DNA of 64,000 nucleotides from Cherax quadricarinatus (taxonomy: Eukaryota; Arthropoda; Malacostraca; Decapoda; Parastacidae), in NCBI RefSeq assembly GCF_038502225.1, contig NC_091292.1, positions 52,432,506 through 52,496,505 of the forward strand, in the 5' to 3' direction. A program made the position numbers and the translations under genes. Below the pieces are notes generated by a model. It had not been told where the DNA came from. It worked only from the letters and a program-made list of their open reading frames with translations, and did no database searches. Every line of letters starts with the position of its first letter. The stretch's first letter is position 1. Below, piece after piece: positions 49,951-63,114 of this stretch.

Positions 49951-52900
49951 AACAAGGATAGTGGGATGGGAACACCACAGCTAACAAGGACAGTGGGATG
50001 GGAACACCACAGCTAACAAGGATAGTAGGATAAGAACACCACAGTTAACAAGGATGGTAGGATAGGAACACTACAGTTAACAAGGATAGTAGGATAGGAA
50101 CACCACAGATAACAACTATGGGAGGATAGGAACAACACAGTTAACAAGGATAATAGGATAGGCACACCACAGTTAACAAGGATAGTAGGATAGGAACACT
50201 ACAGTTAACAAGGATGGGAGGATAGGGACACCACAGCTAAAAAGGATAATAGGATAGGAACACCACAGTTAATAAGGATAGTAGGATAGGAACACCACAG
50301 CTAACAAGGATAATAGGATAGGAACACCACAGCTAACAAGGATAATAGGATAGGAACACCACAGTCAACAAGGATAGTAGGATAGGAACACCACAGTTAA
50401 CAAGGATAATAGGATAGGAACACTACAGTTAACAAGGATACTAGGATAGGAACACCACAATTAACAAGGATAATAGGATAGGAACACCACAGTTAACAAG
50501 GATAATAGGATAGGAACACCACAGTTAACAATAATGGGAGGATAGGAACACCACAGTTAACAAGGATAATAGGATAGGAACACCACAGTTAACAAGGATG
50601 GGAGGATAGGAACACCACAGTTAACAAGGATAGTAGGATAGGAACACCACAGTTAACAAGGATAGTAGGATAGGAACACAACAGTTAACAAGGATTGTAG
50701 GATAGGAACACCACAGTTAATAAGGATACTAGGATAGGAACACCACAGTTAACAAGGATGGGAGGATAGGAACACAACAGTTAACAAGGATAGTAGGATA
50801 GGAACACCAAAATTAACAAGGATAATAGGATAGGAACACCACAGCTAACAAGGATAGTAGGATAGGAACACCTCAGTTAACAAGGATAGTAGGATAGGAA
50901 CACCACAGTTAACAAGGATACTAGGATAGGAACGCCACAATTATCAAGGATACTAGGATAGGAACACCACAGTTAACAAGGATAATAGGATAGGAACACC
51001 TCAGTTAACAAGGATAGTAGGATAGGAACACCACAGTTAACAAGGATACTAGGATAGGAACGCCACAATTATCAAGGATACTAGGATAGGAACACCACAG
51101 TTAACAAGGATAATAGGATAGGAACACCACAGTTAACAAGAATAATAGGATAGCAACGCCTTAGTTAACAAGGCTCTAGGATAGGAACACCACAGTTAAC
51201 AAGGATAATAGGATAGGAACACCAAAGTTAACAAGGATACTAGGATAGGAACACCACAGTTAAAAAGGATACTAGGATAGGAACACCACAGTTAACAAGG
51301 ATACTAGGATAGGAACACCAAAATTAACAAGGATAATAGGATAGGAACGCCACAGTTAACAAAGCTACTAGGATAGGAACACCACAGTTAAAAAAGCTAC
51401 TAGGATAGGAACACCACAGTTAACAAGGATACTAGGATAGGAACACCACAGTTAACAAGGCTACTAGGATAGGAACACCACAGTTAACAAGGATAATAGG
51501 ATAGGAACACCACAGTTAACAAGGATAATAGGATAGGAACACCACAGTTAACAAGGATACTAGGATAGGAACACCACAGTTAAAAAGGATACTAGGATAG
51601 GAACACCACAGTTAACAAGGATACTAGGATATGAACACCAAAATTAACAAGGATAATAGGATAGGAACACCACAGTTAACAAGGATACTAGGATAGGAAC
51701 CCCACAGTTAAAAAGGATACTAGGATAGGAACACCACAGTTAACAAGGATACTAGGACAGGAACACCAAAATTAACAAGGATAATAGGATAGGAACACCA
51801 CAGTTAACAAGGCTACTAGGATAGGAATACCACAGTTAACAAGGATAATAGGATAGGAACACCACGGTTAACAAGGCTACTAGGATAGGAACACCACAGT
51901 TAACAAGGATAGTAGGATAGGAGCACCACAGTTAACAAGGATAATAGGACAGGAACACTACAGTTAACAAGGATACTAGGATAGGAACACCACAGTTAAC
52001 AAGGATAATAGAATAGGTACACCACAGTTAACAAGGATACTAGGATAGGAACACCACAGTTAACAAGGTTGGGAGGATAGGAACACCACAATTAACAAGG
52101 ATAGTAGGATAGGAACACCACAGTTAAGAAGGATACTACGATAGGAGCACCACAGTTAACAAGGATGGGAGGATAGGAACACCACAGTTAACAAGGAGAG
52201 TAGGATAGGAACACAACAGTTAACAAGGATTGTAGGATAGGAACACCACAGTTAATAAGGATACTAGGATAGGAACACCACAGTTAACAAGGATGGGAGG
52301 ATAGGAACACAACAGTTAACAAGGATACTAGGATAGGAACACCACAGTTAACAAGGTTGGGAGGATAGGAACACCACAGTTAACAAGGATAGAAGGATAG
52401 GAACACCACAGTTAAGAAGGATACTACGATAGGAGCACCACAGTTAACAAGGATGGGAGGATAGGAACACCACAGTTAACAAGGAGAGTAGGATAGGAAT
52501 ACCACAGTTAACAAGGATACTAGGATAGGAACACCACAGTTAACAAGGATGGGAGGATAGGAACACCACAATTAACAAGGATGGGAGGATAGGATCACCA
52601 CAGTTAACAAGGAAAATAGGATAGGAACACCACAGCTAGCAAGGATAGTCGGATGAAAACACCACAGTTAACAAGGATAATAGGATAGGAACACCACAGC
52701 TAACAAGGATAGTAGGATAGGAACACCACAGCTAACAAGGATAGGAACATCACAGTTAACAAGGATAGTAGGATATAAACACCACAGTTAAAAAAGATAA
52801 TAGGATAGGAACATCACAGTTAACAAGGATAGTAGGATAGGAACACCACAGTTAACAAGGATACTAGGATAGGAACACCACAGTTAACAAGGATACTAGG

Positions 52901-55900
52901 ATAGGAACACTACAGTTAACAAGGATAATAGGATAGGAACACCACAGTTTACAAAGATAATAAGATAGGAATACCATAATTAACATGGCTACTAGGATAG
53001 GAACACCACAGTTAACAAGGATACTAGGATAGGAACACCACAGTTAACAAGGATACTAGGATAGGAACACCACAGTTAACAAGGATGGGAGGATAGGAAC
53101 ACAACAGTTAACAAGGATAGTAGGATAGGAACACCAAAATTAACAGGGATAATAGGATAGGAACACCACAGCTAACAAGGATAGTAGGATAGGAACACCT
53201 CAGTTAACAAGGATAGTAGGATAGGAACACCACAGTTAACAAGGATAGTAGGATAGGAACATCAGAGTTAACAATGATAGTAGGATAGGAACACCACAGT
53301 TAACAAGGATAATAGGATACGAACACCTCAGTTAACAAGGATAGTAGGATAGGAACACCACAGTTAACAAGGATACTAGGATAGGAACGACACAATTATC
53401 AAGGATACTAGGATACGAACACCACAGTTAACAAGGATAATAGGATAGGAACACCACAGTTAACAAGGATAATAGGATAGGAACACCACAGCTAACAAGG
53501 ATAGTAGGATAGGAACACCACAGCTAACAAGGATAGGAACATCACAGTTAACAAGGATAGTAGGATAGGAACACCACAGTTAACAAGGATACTAGGATAG
53601 GAACACCACAGTTAACAAGGATACTAGGATAGGAACACCACAGTTAACAAGGATAATAGGATAGGAACACCACAGTTAACAAAGATAATAAGATAGGAAT
53701 ATCATAATTAACATGGCTACTAGGATAGGAACACCACAGTTAACAAGGATACTAGGATAGGAACACAACAGTTAACAAGGATACTAGGATAGGAACACCA
53801 CAGTTAACAAGGAAGGGAGGATAGGAATACAACAGTTAACAAGGATAGTAGGATAGGAACACCAAAATTAACAAGGATAATAGGATAGGAACACCACAGC
53901 TAGCAAGGATAGTAGGATAGGAACACCTCAGTTAACAAGGATAGTAGGATAGGAACACCACAGTTAACAAGGATAGTAGGATAGGAACATCACAGTTAAC
54001 AAGGATAGTAGGATAGGAACACCACAGTTAACAAGGATAATAGGATAGGAACACCTCAGTTAACAAGGATAGTAGGATAGGAACACCACAGTTAACAAGG
54101 ATACTAGGATAGGAACGCCACAATTATCAAGGATACTAGGATAGGAACACCACAGTTAACAAGGATAATAGGATAGGAACACCACAGTTAACAAGGATAA
54201 TAGGATAGGAACATCTTAGTTAACAAGGCTACTAGGATAGGAACACCACAGTTAACAAGGATACTAGGATAGGAACACCACAGTTAACAAGGATAATAAG
54301 ATAGGAACACCACAGTTAACAAGGATTATAGGATAGGAACACCACAGTTAACAAGGATAATAGGAATAGGAACACCAAAATTAAAAGGATAATAGGATAG
54401 GAACACCACAGTTAACAAAGCTACTAGGATAGGAACACCACAGTTAAAAAGGATACTAGGATAGGAACACCACAGTTAACAAGGATACTAGTATAGAAAC
54501 ACCACAGTTAACAAGGCTACTAGGATAGGAACACCACAGTTAACAAGGATAATAGGATAGGAACACCAAAATTAATAAGGATAATAGGATAGGAACACCA
54601 CAGTTAAGAAGGATACTAGGATATGAACACCACAGTTAAAAAGGATACTAGGATAGGAACACCACAGTTAACAAGGATACTAGGATATTAACACCAAAAT
54701 TAACAAGGATAATAGGATAGGAACACCACAGTTAACAAGGCTACGAGGATAGGAACACCACAGTTAACAAGGATAATAGGATAGGAACACCACGATTAAC
54801 AAGGCTACTAGGATAGGAACACCACAGTTAACAAGGATAGCAGGATAGGAACACCACAGTTAACAAGGATAATAGGACAGGAACACTACAGTTAACAAGG
54901 ATACTAGGATAGGAACACCACAGTTAACAAGGATAATAGAATAGGTACACCACAGTTAACAAGGATACTAGGATAGGAACACCACAGTTAACAATGATGG
55001 GAGGATAGGAACACCACAATTAACAAGGATAGTAGTATAGGAACAGCACAGTTAACAAGGATACTACGATAGGAGCACCACAGTTAACAAGGATGGGAGG
55101 ATAGGAACGCCACAGTTAACAAGGATAGTAGGATAGGAATACCACAGTTAACAAGGATACTAGGATAGGAACACCACAGTTAACAAGGATGGGAGGATAG
55201 GAACACCACAGTTAACAAGGATGGGAGGATAGGAACACCACAGTTAACAAGGATAATAGGATAGGAACACCACAGCTAGCAAGGACAGTCGGATGAAAAC
55301 ACCGCAGCTAACAGGGATAGTAGGATAGGAACACCACAGTTAACAAGGATAATAGGATAGGAACAACACAGCTAACAAGGATAGTAGGATAGGAACACCA
55401 CAGCTAACAAGGATAGGAACATCACAGTTAACAAGGATAGTAGGATAGGAACACCACAGTTAACAAAGATAATAGGATAGGAACATCACAGTTAACAATT
55501 ATAGTAGGATAGGAACACCACAGTTAACAAGGATACTAGGATAGGAACACCACAGTTAACAAGGATACTAGGATAGGAACACCACAGTTAACAAGGATAA
55601 TAGGAAAGGAACACCACAGTTAACAAAGATAATAAGATAGGCATACCATAATTAACATGGCTACTAGGATAGGAACACCACAGTTAACAAGGATACTAGG
55701 ATAGGAACACCACAGTTAACAAGGATACTAGGATAGGAACACCACAGTTAACAAGGATAATAGGATAGGAACACCACAGTTAACAAGGATACTAGGATAG
55801 GAACACCACAGTTAACAAGGATACTTGGATAGGAACACCACAGTTAACAAGGATAGTAGGATAGGAACACCACAGTTAACAAGGGTACTTGGATAAGAAC

Positions 55901-56690
55901 ACCACAGTTAACAATGATACTAGGATAGGAACACCACAGTTAACAAGGATAATAGGATAGGTATACCACAGTTAACAAGGATAATAGGATAGGAACACCA
56001 TAGTTAACAAGGCTACTAGGATAGGAACACTACAGTTAACAAGGATACTAGGATAGGAACACTACAGTTAACAAGGCTACTAGGATAGGAACACCACAGT
56101 TAACGAGGATACTAGGATAGGAACACCACAGTTAATAAGAATACTAGGATAGGAACACCATAGTTAATAAGGATACTAGGATAGGAACACCACAGTTAAC
56201 AAGGATACTAGGATAGGAACACTACAGTTAACAAGGCTACTAGGATAGGAACGCCACAGTTAACGAGGATACTAGGATAGCAACACCACAGTTAATAAGG
56301 ATACTAGGATAGGAACACCACAGTTAACAAGGATACTAGGATAGGAACACCACAGTTAACAAGGCTACTAGGATAGGAACACCACAATTAACGAGGATAC
56401 TAGGATAGGAACACCACAGTTAACAAGGATACTAGGATAGGAACACCACAGTTAACAAGGCTACTAGGATAGGAACACCACAGTTAACAAGGATACTAGG
56501 ATAGGAACACCACAGTTGACAAGGCTACTAGGATAGGAACACCACAGTTAACGAGGATACTAGGATAGGAACACCACAGTTAACAAGGATACTAGGATTG
56601 GAACACCACGGTTAACAAGGATACTAGGATAGGAACACCACAGTTAACAAGGATACTAGGATAGGAACACCACAGTTAACAAGAGTGTAG
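49951..56690. repeat. 32-bp minisatellite, subfamily 2 (about 210 copies)
   Basis: Unit gtaggataggaacaccacag followed by ttaacaaggata, 32 bp, clearly homologous to subfamily 1. Transition units with mixed features lie at about 49935-50060. Marker variants (a shortened unit reading ctaacaaggataggaacatc) recur at 52741, 53533 and 55413, pointing to block duplications inside the array. Confidence 0.97.
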
Positions 56691-56914
56691 TGACTAAGAC
56701 AATCTGAAAGAAGAAGAGTTTACATAAAAAATATGTTGTTTGTAGACTGACAATTAGCTGAAGATAATTGACATATTTGATTGTTTTATACTTCGATGAA
56801 GTGGAGCATTATGAGCACTTATTAATGGTCAGTAATAAGCCACGCGAAGACGAACTCAGAAGACTTATTGATCTGTGTACTTCGACCCCCTTCTGGGATC
56901 ATCTCCAGCTGAAG

Positions 56915-56915
<1 letters not shown>

Positions 56916-56979
<64 letters not shown>

Positions 56980-57044
56980 GGGCACGTACGTACACACTCA
57001 CGCCCCAGCATACACCCACACACACACACACACACACACACAAA

Positions 57045-57141
<97 letters not shown>
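56916..57141. repeat. (GT)n followed by (CA)n, inverted microsatellite pair
   Basis: GT tract 56916-56975, a 35-bp spacer, then an impure CA tract to 57141. The two tracts are complementary. The CA tract ends exactly at the 5' edge of LINE copy P1. Confidence 0.95.
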
Positions 57142-57143
<2 letters not shown>

Positions 57144-58930
57144 CAGCAAGACTGGACCTTGTGTTCACCCTGTACAATTCAGACATTGAGGACACCACAT
57201 ATGATAGGCTCCTTGGAGCTAGTGATCACGTAGTTCTGAGTTTTGATTACATAGTAGAGTTACAAGTGGAGAGGGTAACAGGAGTCGAATGGGAAAAGCC
57301 AAACTATAAAAGGGGGACTACACAGGTATGAGGAACTTCCTGCGGGAGGTGCAGTGGGACAGAGAACTGGCAGGAAAGTAAGTAAACGAAATGCAAAGAT
57401 GCAGAGGAAAGGTTTGTTCCAAAAGGCAACAGAAACAATGGGAAGACCAAAGCGAGTCTTTGGTTTACCCGAAGGTGTAGGGAGCCAAAAACTAAGTGCA
57501 TTGGAGAATGGAAGAGGTACAGAATGCAAAGGACCCAGAAAAATAAGATCAGTCGATGAGCCAGAAACGAGTATGCACAGATAAGGAGGGAGGCCCAGCG
57601 ACAGTACGAAAACGACATAGCATCGAAAGTCAAGTCTGACCCGAAACTGCTATATAGTCACATTAGGAGAAAGACAACAGTCAAAGGCCAGGTGATCAGG
57701 CTGAGGAAAGAAGGTGGGGAACTCATAAGAAACGATCAAGAGGTATGCGAGGAGCTCAACACGACATTTAAGGAAGTATTCACAGTGGAGATAGGAAGGA
57801 CTCTGGGAAGACAGGGCAGAGGGGGACGCCAACAGGGAATACACCAACAAGTGCTGGATGACATACACACAACTGAGGAGGAGGTGAAGAAGCTGCTAAG
57901 TGACCTTGATACCTCAAAGGCAATGGGACCGGACACCATCTCCCCGTGGGTTCTTAGAGAGGGAGCAGAAATACTGTGTGCCATTAATCACAATCTTCAA
58001 CACATCCCTTGAAACTGGGCAACTACCCGAGGTATGGAAGACGGCAAGTGTAGTTCCCATTTTTGAAAAAAAGAGACATAAAAGAGGCACTAAACTACAG
58101 ACCAGTGTCACTGACGTGTATACTATGCAAAGTCATGGAGATTATCAGAAGGAGAGTGGTGGAGCACCTGGAATGGAACAAGATTATAAACGACAACCAG
58201 CACGAATTCATGGCAGGCAAATCCTGTGTCACAAACCTTCTGGAGTTTTATGATAAAGTTACAGAAGAAAGACACGAGAGAGAGGGGTGGGTTAACTGTA
58301 TTTTCTTGGACCTCAAGAAGGCCTTAGACACAGTTCCTCACAAGAGATTAGTGCAGAAACTAGAGGATCAGGCACGTATAACGGGAAGTGCACTGCAATG
58401 GATCAGAGAATACCTGACAGGGAGGCAACAACGAGTCATGGTACGTGATGAGGTATCACAGTGGGCACCTGTGACGAGCGGGGTCCCATAGGGGCCGGTC
58501 CTAGGACAAGTGCTATTTTTGGTATATGTGAATGACATGATGGAAGGGATAGACTCAGAGGTGTCTCTGCTCGTAGATGATGTGAAGTTAATGAGGAGAA
58601 TTAAATCAGATGAGGATCAGGCAGGACTTCAAAGAGACATGGACAGGCTGGACACGTGGTCCAGAAACTGGCTTCTTGAATTCAACTGTACCAAATGCAA
58701 AGTCATGAAGATCAGAGAAGGGCAAAGAAAACCGCAGACAGAGTATAGGCTAGGTGGCCAAAGACTGCAAACCTCGCTCAAGGAGAAAGATCTTGGGGTG
58801 AGTATAACACCGAGCACGTCTCTGGAAGCACACATCAACCAAATAACTGCTGCAGCATATGGGTGCCTGGCAAACCTGAGATTAGCGTTCCGATACCTAA
58901 GTAAAGAATCTTTCAAGACACTGTACACCG

Positions 58931-59024
58931 CCTTCCTCTTTGTATTGGACTGATGAAGCCACTGTGTGGCGAAACGTTTCCTGAATAAAGATTCCCATAT
59001 GCTGCATAAGTGTCTCAATCTTCA
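58931..59024 (+). mobile_element. 94-bp hammerhead-like element (subtype III) inserted in LINE P1 with 11-bp TSD
   Basis: The insert starts ccttcctctttgtattgg, contains the 35-nt core and gaataaagattccc, and ends gtgtctcaatcttca. It is flanked by actgtacaccg at 58920-58930 and 59025-59035. Uninterrupted LINE copies read straight through this point (minus-strand copy near 17920), which proves that the insertion came after the LINE. Confidence 0.92.
58947..58981 (+). ncRNA. hammerhead-ribozyme-like core (in LINE insertion)
   Basis: GGA-CTGATGA-gccac/gtggc-GAAAC-GTT-TCC, with all core residues intact in the inserted copy. Confidence 0.5.
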
Positions 59025-59572
59025 ACTGTACACCGTGTACGTCAGACCCATACTGGAGTATGTAGCACCAGTTTGGAACCCGTACCGGGTCAAGCACGTT
59101 AAGAAATTAGAGAAAGTGCAAAGGTTTGCGACAAGGTTAGTTCCAGAGCTAAGGGGAATGTCCTACGAAGAAAGGTTAAGGGAAATCGGCTTGACGACAC
59201 TGGAGGACAGGAGAGTTAGGGGAGACATGATAACGACATACAAAATACTGCATGGAATAGACAAGGTGGACAGAGACAAGATGTTCCAGAGAGGGGACAC
59301 AAAAACAAGGGGTCACTCTTGGAAGTTGAAGACTCAGATGAGTCACAGGGATGTTAGGAAATATTTCTTCAGTCACAGAGTGGTCAGGAAGTGGAACAGT
59401 CTTGCGAGTGATGTAGTGGAGGCAGGAACCATACATAGCTTTAAGACGAGGTATGATAAAGCTCATGGAGCAGGGAGAGAGAGGACCTAGTAGCGTTCAG
59501 TGAAGAGGCGTTGACAGGAGCTGAGTCTCGACCCTTGCAACCACAATTAGGTAAGTACAGTTAGGTGAGTAT

Positions 59573-59595
59573 ACACACACACACACACACACACA
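59573..59595. repeat. (CA)n between LINE copies P1 and P2
   Basis: About 11 CA repeats, the shortest of the LINE-bounding tracts. Confidence 0.9.
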
Positions 59596-60041
59596 AAGGT
59601 TTGCAACAAGACTAGTCCCGGAGCTAAGGGGAATGTACTATGAGATGTTAAGGGAAATCAACCTGACGACACTGGAAGACAGGAGAGATAGGCGGGGATA
59701 TGATAACGACATATAAAATACTGAGAGGAATAGACAAGGTGGACAGAAACAGGATGTTCCAGGGATGGGACACAGAAACAAGGGGTCACAGTTGAACGTT
59801 GAAGACTCAGATGAATCACAGGGAAGTTAGGAAGTATTTCTTCAGTCACAGAGTTGTCAGGAAGTGGAATAGTCTGGGAAGTGATTCAGTGGAGGCAGGA
59901 TCCATGCATAGCTTTAAGAAGAGGTATGATGAAGTTCATGGAGCGGGAAGAGTGACCTGGTAGCTGCCAGTGAAGAGGCGGGGGCCAGGAGCTATGAATC
60001 GGCCCCTGCAACCACAACTAGGTGAGTACAACTATGTGAGT
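59596..60041 (+). pseudogene. LINE 3' end fragment (copy P2)
   Basis: Plus strand: it begins aaaggtttgcaacaagacta directly after (CA)n, then C-terminal ORF2 with shifts (NLTTLEDRR, KILRGIDKVDR, RKYFFSHRVVRKWNSLG, EAGSMHSFK), and the 3'UTR gaggcgggggccaggagcta ending ggtgagtac then (AC)n. Confidence 0.88.
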
Positions 60042-60051
60042 ACACACACAC

Positions 60052-60129
<78 letters not shown>

Positions 60130-60140
60130 ACACACACACA
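60042..60140. repeat. (CA)n between LINE copies P2 and P3
   Basis: About 49 CA repeats with a few substitutions: the 3' tail of P2 and 5' flank of P3. Confidence 0.97.
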
Positions 60141-62480
60141 TGGGGGCCCAGAAACCACGTGGAGGGCTAAGATGTTGGAGGGGGTACTGGAAAATCTCAT
60201 GCATCAACATGTTAGGGACACTACCAGAGAGAGGGGAGAGGATGAACCAACAAGACTGGACCTAACATTCACCTTGAGCAGTGCAGATATGGAGCCCCCT
60301 TGGAGCTAGTGATCACGTGGTTCTAAGCTTCGAATACATAGTAGAGTTACAATTGGAGAGAGAGGCAGGATCGGCAAGAAGAATGAAGCCAAACTACAAG
60401 AGAGGGGACTATGCAGGCATGAGGGATTTTCTGTACGAGGTCCAGTGGGACAGAGAACTGGCAGGGAAAACAGTAAATGAGTTGATGGAACATGTGACAA
60501 CAATATGCAAGAAAGCGGAGGAGAGGTTTGTACCCAAGGGTAACAGACATAATGAGACGACCAGGACGAGCCCTTGGTTCACCCAAAGGTGTAGAGAGGC
60601 CAAAACCAAGTGCGCTAGAAATGAGAAGAAGTATAGAAAGCAGAGGACTAAGGAGAACAAGGAAAGTAGTCGAAGAGCAAGAAATGAATATGCACAGTTA
60701 ATGAGAGAGGCCTAGTGACAATACGAAAATGACATAGCAGCAAAAGACAAGTCTAACCCAAAACTGTTGTATAGTCACATCAGGAAGAAAACAGGTGTCA
60801 AAGACCAGGTAATCAGGGTGAGGAAGGAAGGACTTTGAAGTATGTGAGGAGCTTAGCATGAGATTTAAGGAAGCATTCACAGTGGAGACAGAAAGGAGAG
60901 GTGGCGTACACCAACAAGTGCTGGATATGATACATATAACCGAGGAGGAGGTAAAAAGGCTGCTAAGCAAGCTAGATATGTCAAAGGCGATGGAGCCGGA
61001 TAACATCTCTCTGTGGGTTCTGAGAGAGAAATCAGAGGCGCTCTGTGTACCATAACAACAATCTTCAACACTTCTATCGAAACAGGGCGACTACCTGAGG
61101 TATGAAAGACAGCAAATATAGTCTCAATTTTTTAAAAAAGATGACAGACACACAGCATTAAATTACAGACTAGTGTCACTGATATGTATTGTATGCAAAG
61201 TCATGGAGAAGATTGTCAAGAGAAGAGTGGTGGACCACTTAGAAAGGGATGAGCTTATAAACCAAACCCAGCACAGATTCAGAGATGGGAAATCCTGTGT
61301 CACGAACCTACTGGAGTTCTATGACAGGATGACAGCAGTAATACAAGAGAGAGAGGGGTGGGTAGATTACATTTTCTTGGACTGTAAGAAGGCGTTTGAC
61401 ACAGTTCCACACATGAGACTAGTGCAAAAGCTGGAAGACCAGGCAGGTATAACAGGGAAGGCACTGCAATGGATCAGAGAATACTTGACGGGAAGACATC
61501 AGCGAGTCATGGTACGTGCTGAGGTGTCAGAGTGAGCGCCTGTGAAGAGCGGGTTCCACAGGGGTGAGTCCTAGGGCCGGTGCTGCTTCTGGTATATATG
61601 AATGACATGAGCGAAGGAATAGACTCGGAAGACGATGTGAGGTTAATGAAGAAAATTCATTCAGAGGAGGACAAGGCAGGACTACAGAGGGACCTGGACA
61701 GGCTGCAGGCCTGGTCCAGAAACTGACTCCTGGAGTTCAACCCCACCAAGTGCGAAGTCATGAAGATCAGGGAAGGTCAAAGAAGGACGCAGACAGAGTA
61801 CAGTCAAGGGGATCAAAGACTACAAACCTCACTCAAAGAAAAAGATCTGGGAGTGTGTATAATACCGGGCACATCTCCTGAGGCGCACATCAACCAAATA
61901 ACTGCTGTAGCATATGGGCGACTGGTGAACCTAAGATTAGCATTCCGGTAACTCAGTAATGAGTCGTTCTGGACATTGTAGACCTTGTACGTGAGGTCCA
62001 AACTGGAGTATGCAGTTCCAGATTGGAACCCACACTTGGCCAAGCATGTTAGGAAACTAGAGAAAGCGCAAAAGTTTGCAACGGGACTAGTCCCGGAGCT
62101 AAGGGGCACGTCTTACGTGAAGAGGTTACGGGAATTCGACCTAACAACACTGGAGGACAGGAGGGACAGGGGAGGACATGATAACGGCATATAAAATACT
62201 GAGAGGAATTGACAAGGTGGACAGAGACAAGATGTTCAAGAAAGGGGACACAGCAACAAGGGGTTACAAATGGAAGCTGAAGAGTCAGATGAGCCACAGG
62301 AATGTTAGGAGTTATTTCTTCAGTCATAAGCAGGTACCATACATAGCTTTAAGAAGAGGTATGATAAAGCTCATGGAGCAGGGAGAGAGTGGTCCTAGTG
62401 GAGAATAGTGAAGAGGCGGGGCCAGGAGCTATGAATCGACCTCTGCAACCACAATTAGGCAAGTACAATTAGGTGAGTAT

Positions 62481-62481
<1 letters not shown>
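60141..62481 (+). pseudogene. LINE ORF2, endonuclease part to C-terminus (copy P3)
   Basis: Plus strand: it begins tgggggcccagaaaccacgt at the (CA)n edge (middle of the endonuclease), then TRLDLTFTLSSADMEPP, GASDHVVLSFEYIVELQ, a basic linker, and RT pieces ITEEEVKRLLSKLDMSKAME, YRLVSLICIVCKVMEKIVKR, DGKSCVTNLLEFYDRMTAV, FLDCKKAFDTVPHMRLVQKL. The catalytic box is deleted (IDSE-DDVRLMKKI, lacking VSLF(A/V)). The C-terminus YVRSKLEYAVPDWNPHLAKH to RSYFFSHK is broken by stops. The 3'UTR ends aattaggtgagtataaacac. Confidence 0.88.

Positions 62482-62520
<39 letters not shown>
62482..62520. repeat. (CA)n tail of LINE copy P3
   Basis: About 19 CA repeats following the LINE 3' end. Confidence 0.95.
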
Positions 62521-62522
<2 letters not shown>

Positions 62523-62527
62523 CATTA

Positions 62528-62722
62528 TATTTCAGGAGCCCAAGACTGTTCAACTGCCTCCCAGCATACATAAGGGGAATTACCAATGGACCCCTGGCTG
62601 TCTTCAAGCAGGGCCTGATCAGCCTGGTTGATCAGGCCCTGATCCACCACGAGGCCTGGTCACAGACCGGGCCGCGGGGGCGTTGACCCCCGGAACTCTC
62701 TTCAGGTAAACTCCAGGTAAAC
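62528..62722 (+). pseudogene. LINE 3' end (family of 33745-34140)
   Basis: Plus frame: RSPRLFNCLPAYIRGITNGP LAVFKQGLISLVDQALIHHE AWSQTGPRGR-stop, then the shared 3' block ending aaactccaggtaa. Confidence 0.75.
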
Positions 62723-62892
62723 ATTAGCATAAAGAGTATCTATCGACAAGTGCCTTTGGCAACCGGTAACTAAAACGTTCTCTATACCTTACCAAACCAA
62801 GTCGAGTACGACAATATTCTCTAGTCCATACTTAACATAGTAGCGCTTAGCCTCTCCCTGGACGACACACAGTGTGCCAGTTACATTACCAG
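62723..62892. other. short unassigned stretch
   Basis: No recognised feature. Confidence 0.3.
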
Positions 62893-62957
62893 TAGGACTG
62901 GTTGGACTGGTTGGACTGGTTGGACTGGTTGGACTGGTTGGACTGGTTGGACTGGGT
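62893..62957. repeat. 10-bp tandem repeat (about 6 copies)
   Basis: Unit ggttggactg repeated six times without interruption, with decayed edges. Confidence 0.97.
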
Positions 62958-63114
62958 ACGCTTACAACTGTCCAGAGCAGACTGGCAGGATTTTCTTTTT
63001 TTGTTTGTGTTTTTGTTATCGTCTTTCTGCACATCATTCAGTGAACTCAGGACGTTATTGCCACACTGCGACACTAACTTTGTCCCATCAATTGGAGGTT
63101 AAGAATTCTGTCCA

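Larger units (their letters stand above)
57142..59572 (+). pseudogene. LINE ORF2, endonuclease end to C-terminus (copy P1), with a 94-bp insertion
   Basis: Plus strand: an endonuclease remnant [20 protein letters not shown] and LLGASDHVVLSFDY right after the (CA)n; a shifted linker; RT with DTSKAMGPDTISPWVLREGA, ALNYRPVSLTCILCKVME, AGKSCVTNLLEFYDKVTEE, FLDLKKALDTVPHKRLVQKL, APVTSGVP then a stop at 58489 (CAG to TAG in the SGVPQG box), and VSLLVDDVKLMRRI with the DD catalytic pair intact; C-terminus YVRPILEYVAPVWNP to DKAHGAGRERT-stop. At 58931-59024 a hammerhead-like fragment interrupts FKTLYT|VYVRP. The 3'UTR ends gttaggtgagtatacacac. It is the least damaged RT in the window apart from the stop, insertion and 5' truncation. 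Confidence 0.9.

Noticed and set aside
49466..49987. Three overlapping minus-strand frames with FLAFHSYYPCCFWRS-type repeats that look like a membrane protein
   Set aside because: The 32-bp unit rotates through all three frames, giving the same peptide blocks in each.
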